NCBI GenBank assembly: GCA_023301405.1
Contig: JALZUX010000253.1
Span: 1-6,010, forward strand
Direction: 5' to 3'
From: Granulosicoccaceae bacterium
GTDB taxonomy: Bacteria; Pseudomonadota; Gammaproteobacteria; Granulosicoccales; Granulosicoccaceae
Length of the DNA stretch: 6,010 bases
Below the pieces are notes generated by a model. It ran no database searches. It saw only the letters and a program-made list of their open reading frames with translations, and had not been told where the DNA came from. This document shows, piece by piece, positions 5,047-6,010 of this stretch. Every line of letters begins with the position of its first letter. The first letter of the stretch is position 1. The position numbers and the translations under genes were made by a program.

Positions 5047-6010
5047 CAGTAAATCAGTCACTCTCAAGTATAAGTGACACCGTGCTTTTATTGATTGGAT
5101 GGCACTATTCAGAAGCACACCGATTGCGTCAGTGGGCGGTGTCTTGTGCTCAACTACTTTTGTATGTTGCGCGTGAACTTCTACCTATTCTGATTGATCC
5201 GCCAGGCACATCATGAGTAGTCAAAAAATCCCACATTCATAGGGGCATGATGGGTGGACTCCGCAAAACCGGCTGACTAGTTACGATTGGATAATCATAA
5301 GGTTTTCCGTGAACAATTCGACATGCGAAAATCTTACAATTGAAGTTGGTTATGATGGCGGCCAGGTCTACTGTTGATTGTATTACCATGATTTATCGAT
5401 CATAACATCAGGGGCAGGTCTCTGAATCTATTGGGTAGCTTGCTAGCCAGTATAATTCTAGGAGCGGCAGGCGAATTGGAGCGAAATATCTAAGAATATA
5501 TAGCTCGAAACATACATTCTGGTGTTAGCTCTAAAGTAGCAGTTTGTCTATTCACCATCAGACGAAACCAACCTATATCCGCTTGCTGTTTCACATCTTG
5601 CCTGATCAAGCTTGCCACGTGGCGGGTCACGCTTCTCGCTCGATCAGCGGCCTGTTTTACACTATTTTCGCCGTTTGGCCGCTGAGTAGCGAATCCCCAT
5701 CAATAAGCAGGCTAGACGCTTTGGCCGGTTTAGTGGTTTCAAATAGCGTTCTCTCAGTAGTGCGTACTATTGGTAATTAACGCGACTTGAAGCACAGTCA
5801 CATGGCAAGTTGTTTGCGTGCTTGGAGCATGGGTTGTGTTAGTACCATCTACAGGAAAAGTGGATCTATGGTGCTGTGAATGTTGGCTAACAAGTAACCA
5901 ATTAAAGGCAGATCAGTGGAAAATTGAGTGTTACAAGCTGCGATGGCCACAACTACCTTCGTAGGTTGGTTACTAGAATCATAGTTGTAAATAATTCAAA
6001 TAGGTAAAAC
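5047..6010. other. 964-bp region with no convincing gene
   Basis: No frame here has both a credible start and protein-like content. The longest forward frame (5544-5780, 78 codons) opens with TTG and no ribosome site. A 44-codon frame from GTG 5082 to TGA 5216 reads rather protein-like (for example RQWAVSCAQLLLYVARELLP) but has no good ribosome site and no ATG. Structures seen are a 10-bp palindrome GCCACGTGGC (5614-5623), a one-mismatch 8-bp inverted repeat (5841-5848 with 5868-5875) and a 7-bp inverted repeat ACAACTA/TAGTTGT (5949-5955 with 5982-5988). None has the form of a tRNA, a terminator or an insertion-sequence end. The stretch may be a decayed gene, the upstream control region of a gene beyond 6010, or host an unrecognised small RNA. 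Confidence 0.5.
5057..5089 (+). terminator. Possible weak terminator after the metallopeptidase gene
   Basis: GTCACT (5057-5062) and AGTGAC (5073-5078) form a 6-bp stem with a 10-base loop, starting 11 bases after the stop codon. After ACCGTGC comes TTTT (5086-5089), a short and displaced T-run. The location is right for the end of the dioxygenase-metallopeptidase transcript, but the stem is short, AT-containing and far from the Ts. Confidence 0.25.

Noticed and set aside
5614..5623. GCCACGTGGC palindrome as a terminator or operator
   Set aside because: There is no T-run and no gene nearby on either side; a single 10-bp palindrome in about 1 kb is weak evidence.
5544..5780. 78-codon + strand frame in the right-hand gap
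   Set aside because: It starts with TTG without a ribosome site, and the serine-rich translation shows no domain or motif.
5047..6010. Insertion sequence, tRNA gene or CRISPR array in the empty right-hand stretch
   Set aside because: No transposase fragment, terminal inverted repeats, regularly spaced repeats or cloverleaf pattern could be found.

Overview
The window looks like a chromosomal segment of a Gram-negative proteobacterium, most likely a gammaproteobacterium and possibly marine. The supporting clues are a complete tripartite TRAP transporter with a Sec-type periplasmic binding protein, a TfdA/TauD-type dioxygenase, and a short YgjP-like (DUF45) metallopeptidase whose wording resembles the protein common in Pseudomonas-like gammaproteobacteria. 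Base composition looks moderate by eye. No mobile element, CRISPR array, tRNA or rRNA was seen. The species cannot be named from this sequence.

Layout: (1) Positions 2-88, + strand, hold what looks like the last 28 codons of a small membrane protein that starts outside the window, followed by a 234-bp gap. (2) Positions 323-3258, - strand, hold a TRAP transporter operon in the order dctP, dctQ, dctM. dctP is separated from dctQ by 135 bp containing a strong hairpin followed by a T-run. dctQ and dctM overlap by 4 bp (ATGA). (3) A 363-bp divergent regulatory region, 3259-3621, carries a good sigma70-like promoter for dctP with a perfect 12-bp palindrome between or touching its boxes, plus two further dyads. 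(4) Positions 3622-4491, + strand, encode an Fe(II)/2-oxoglutarate dioxygenase of the TfdA/TauD family with all metal and co-substrate residues present. It is followed after 45 bp by a YgjP-like zinc metallopeptidase (4537-5046). (5) Positions 5047-6010 contain no convincing gene.

How the genes may work together (inference): the TRAP system would capture an organic anion in the periplasm and import it using the Na+ or H+ gradient. The divergently transcribed dioxygenase could then hydroxylate, and so cleave, that compound in the cytoplasm. TfdA-family enzymes act on carboxylates such as aryloxyacetates and TauD on a sulfonate; TRAP binding proteins usually use a conserved arginine to hold an acid group, so the two fit one substrate class. 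The metallopeptidase is probably a housekeeping gene that merely lies downstream. No transcription factor gene is present, so whatever binds the palindromes is encoded elsewhere.

Nothing here amounts to a clearly new system. The most interesting points are the unassigned transporter-dioxygenase pair, its palindrome-rich control region, and the dctP-dctQ intercistronic hairpin.
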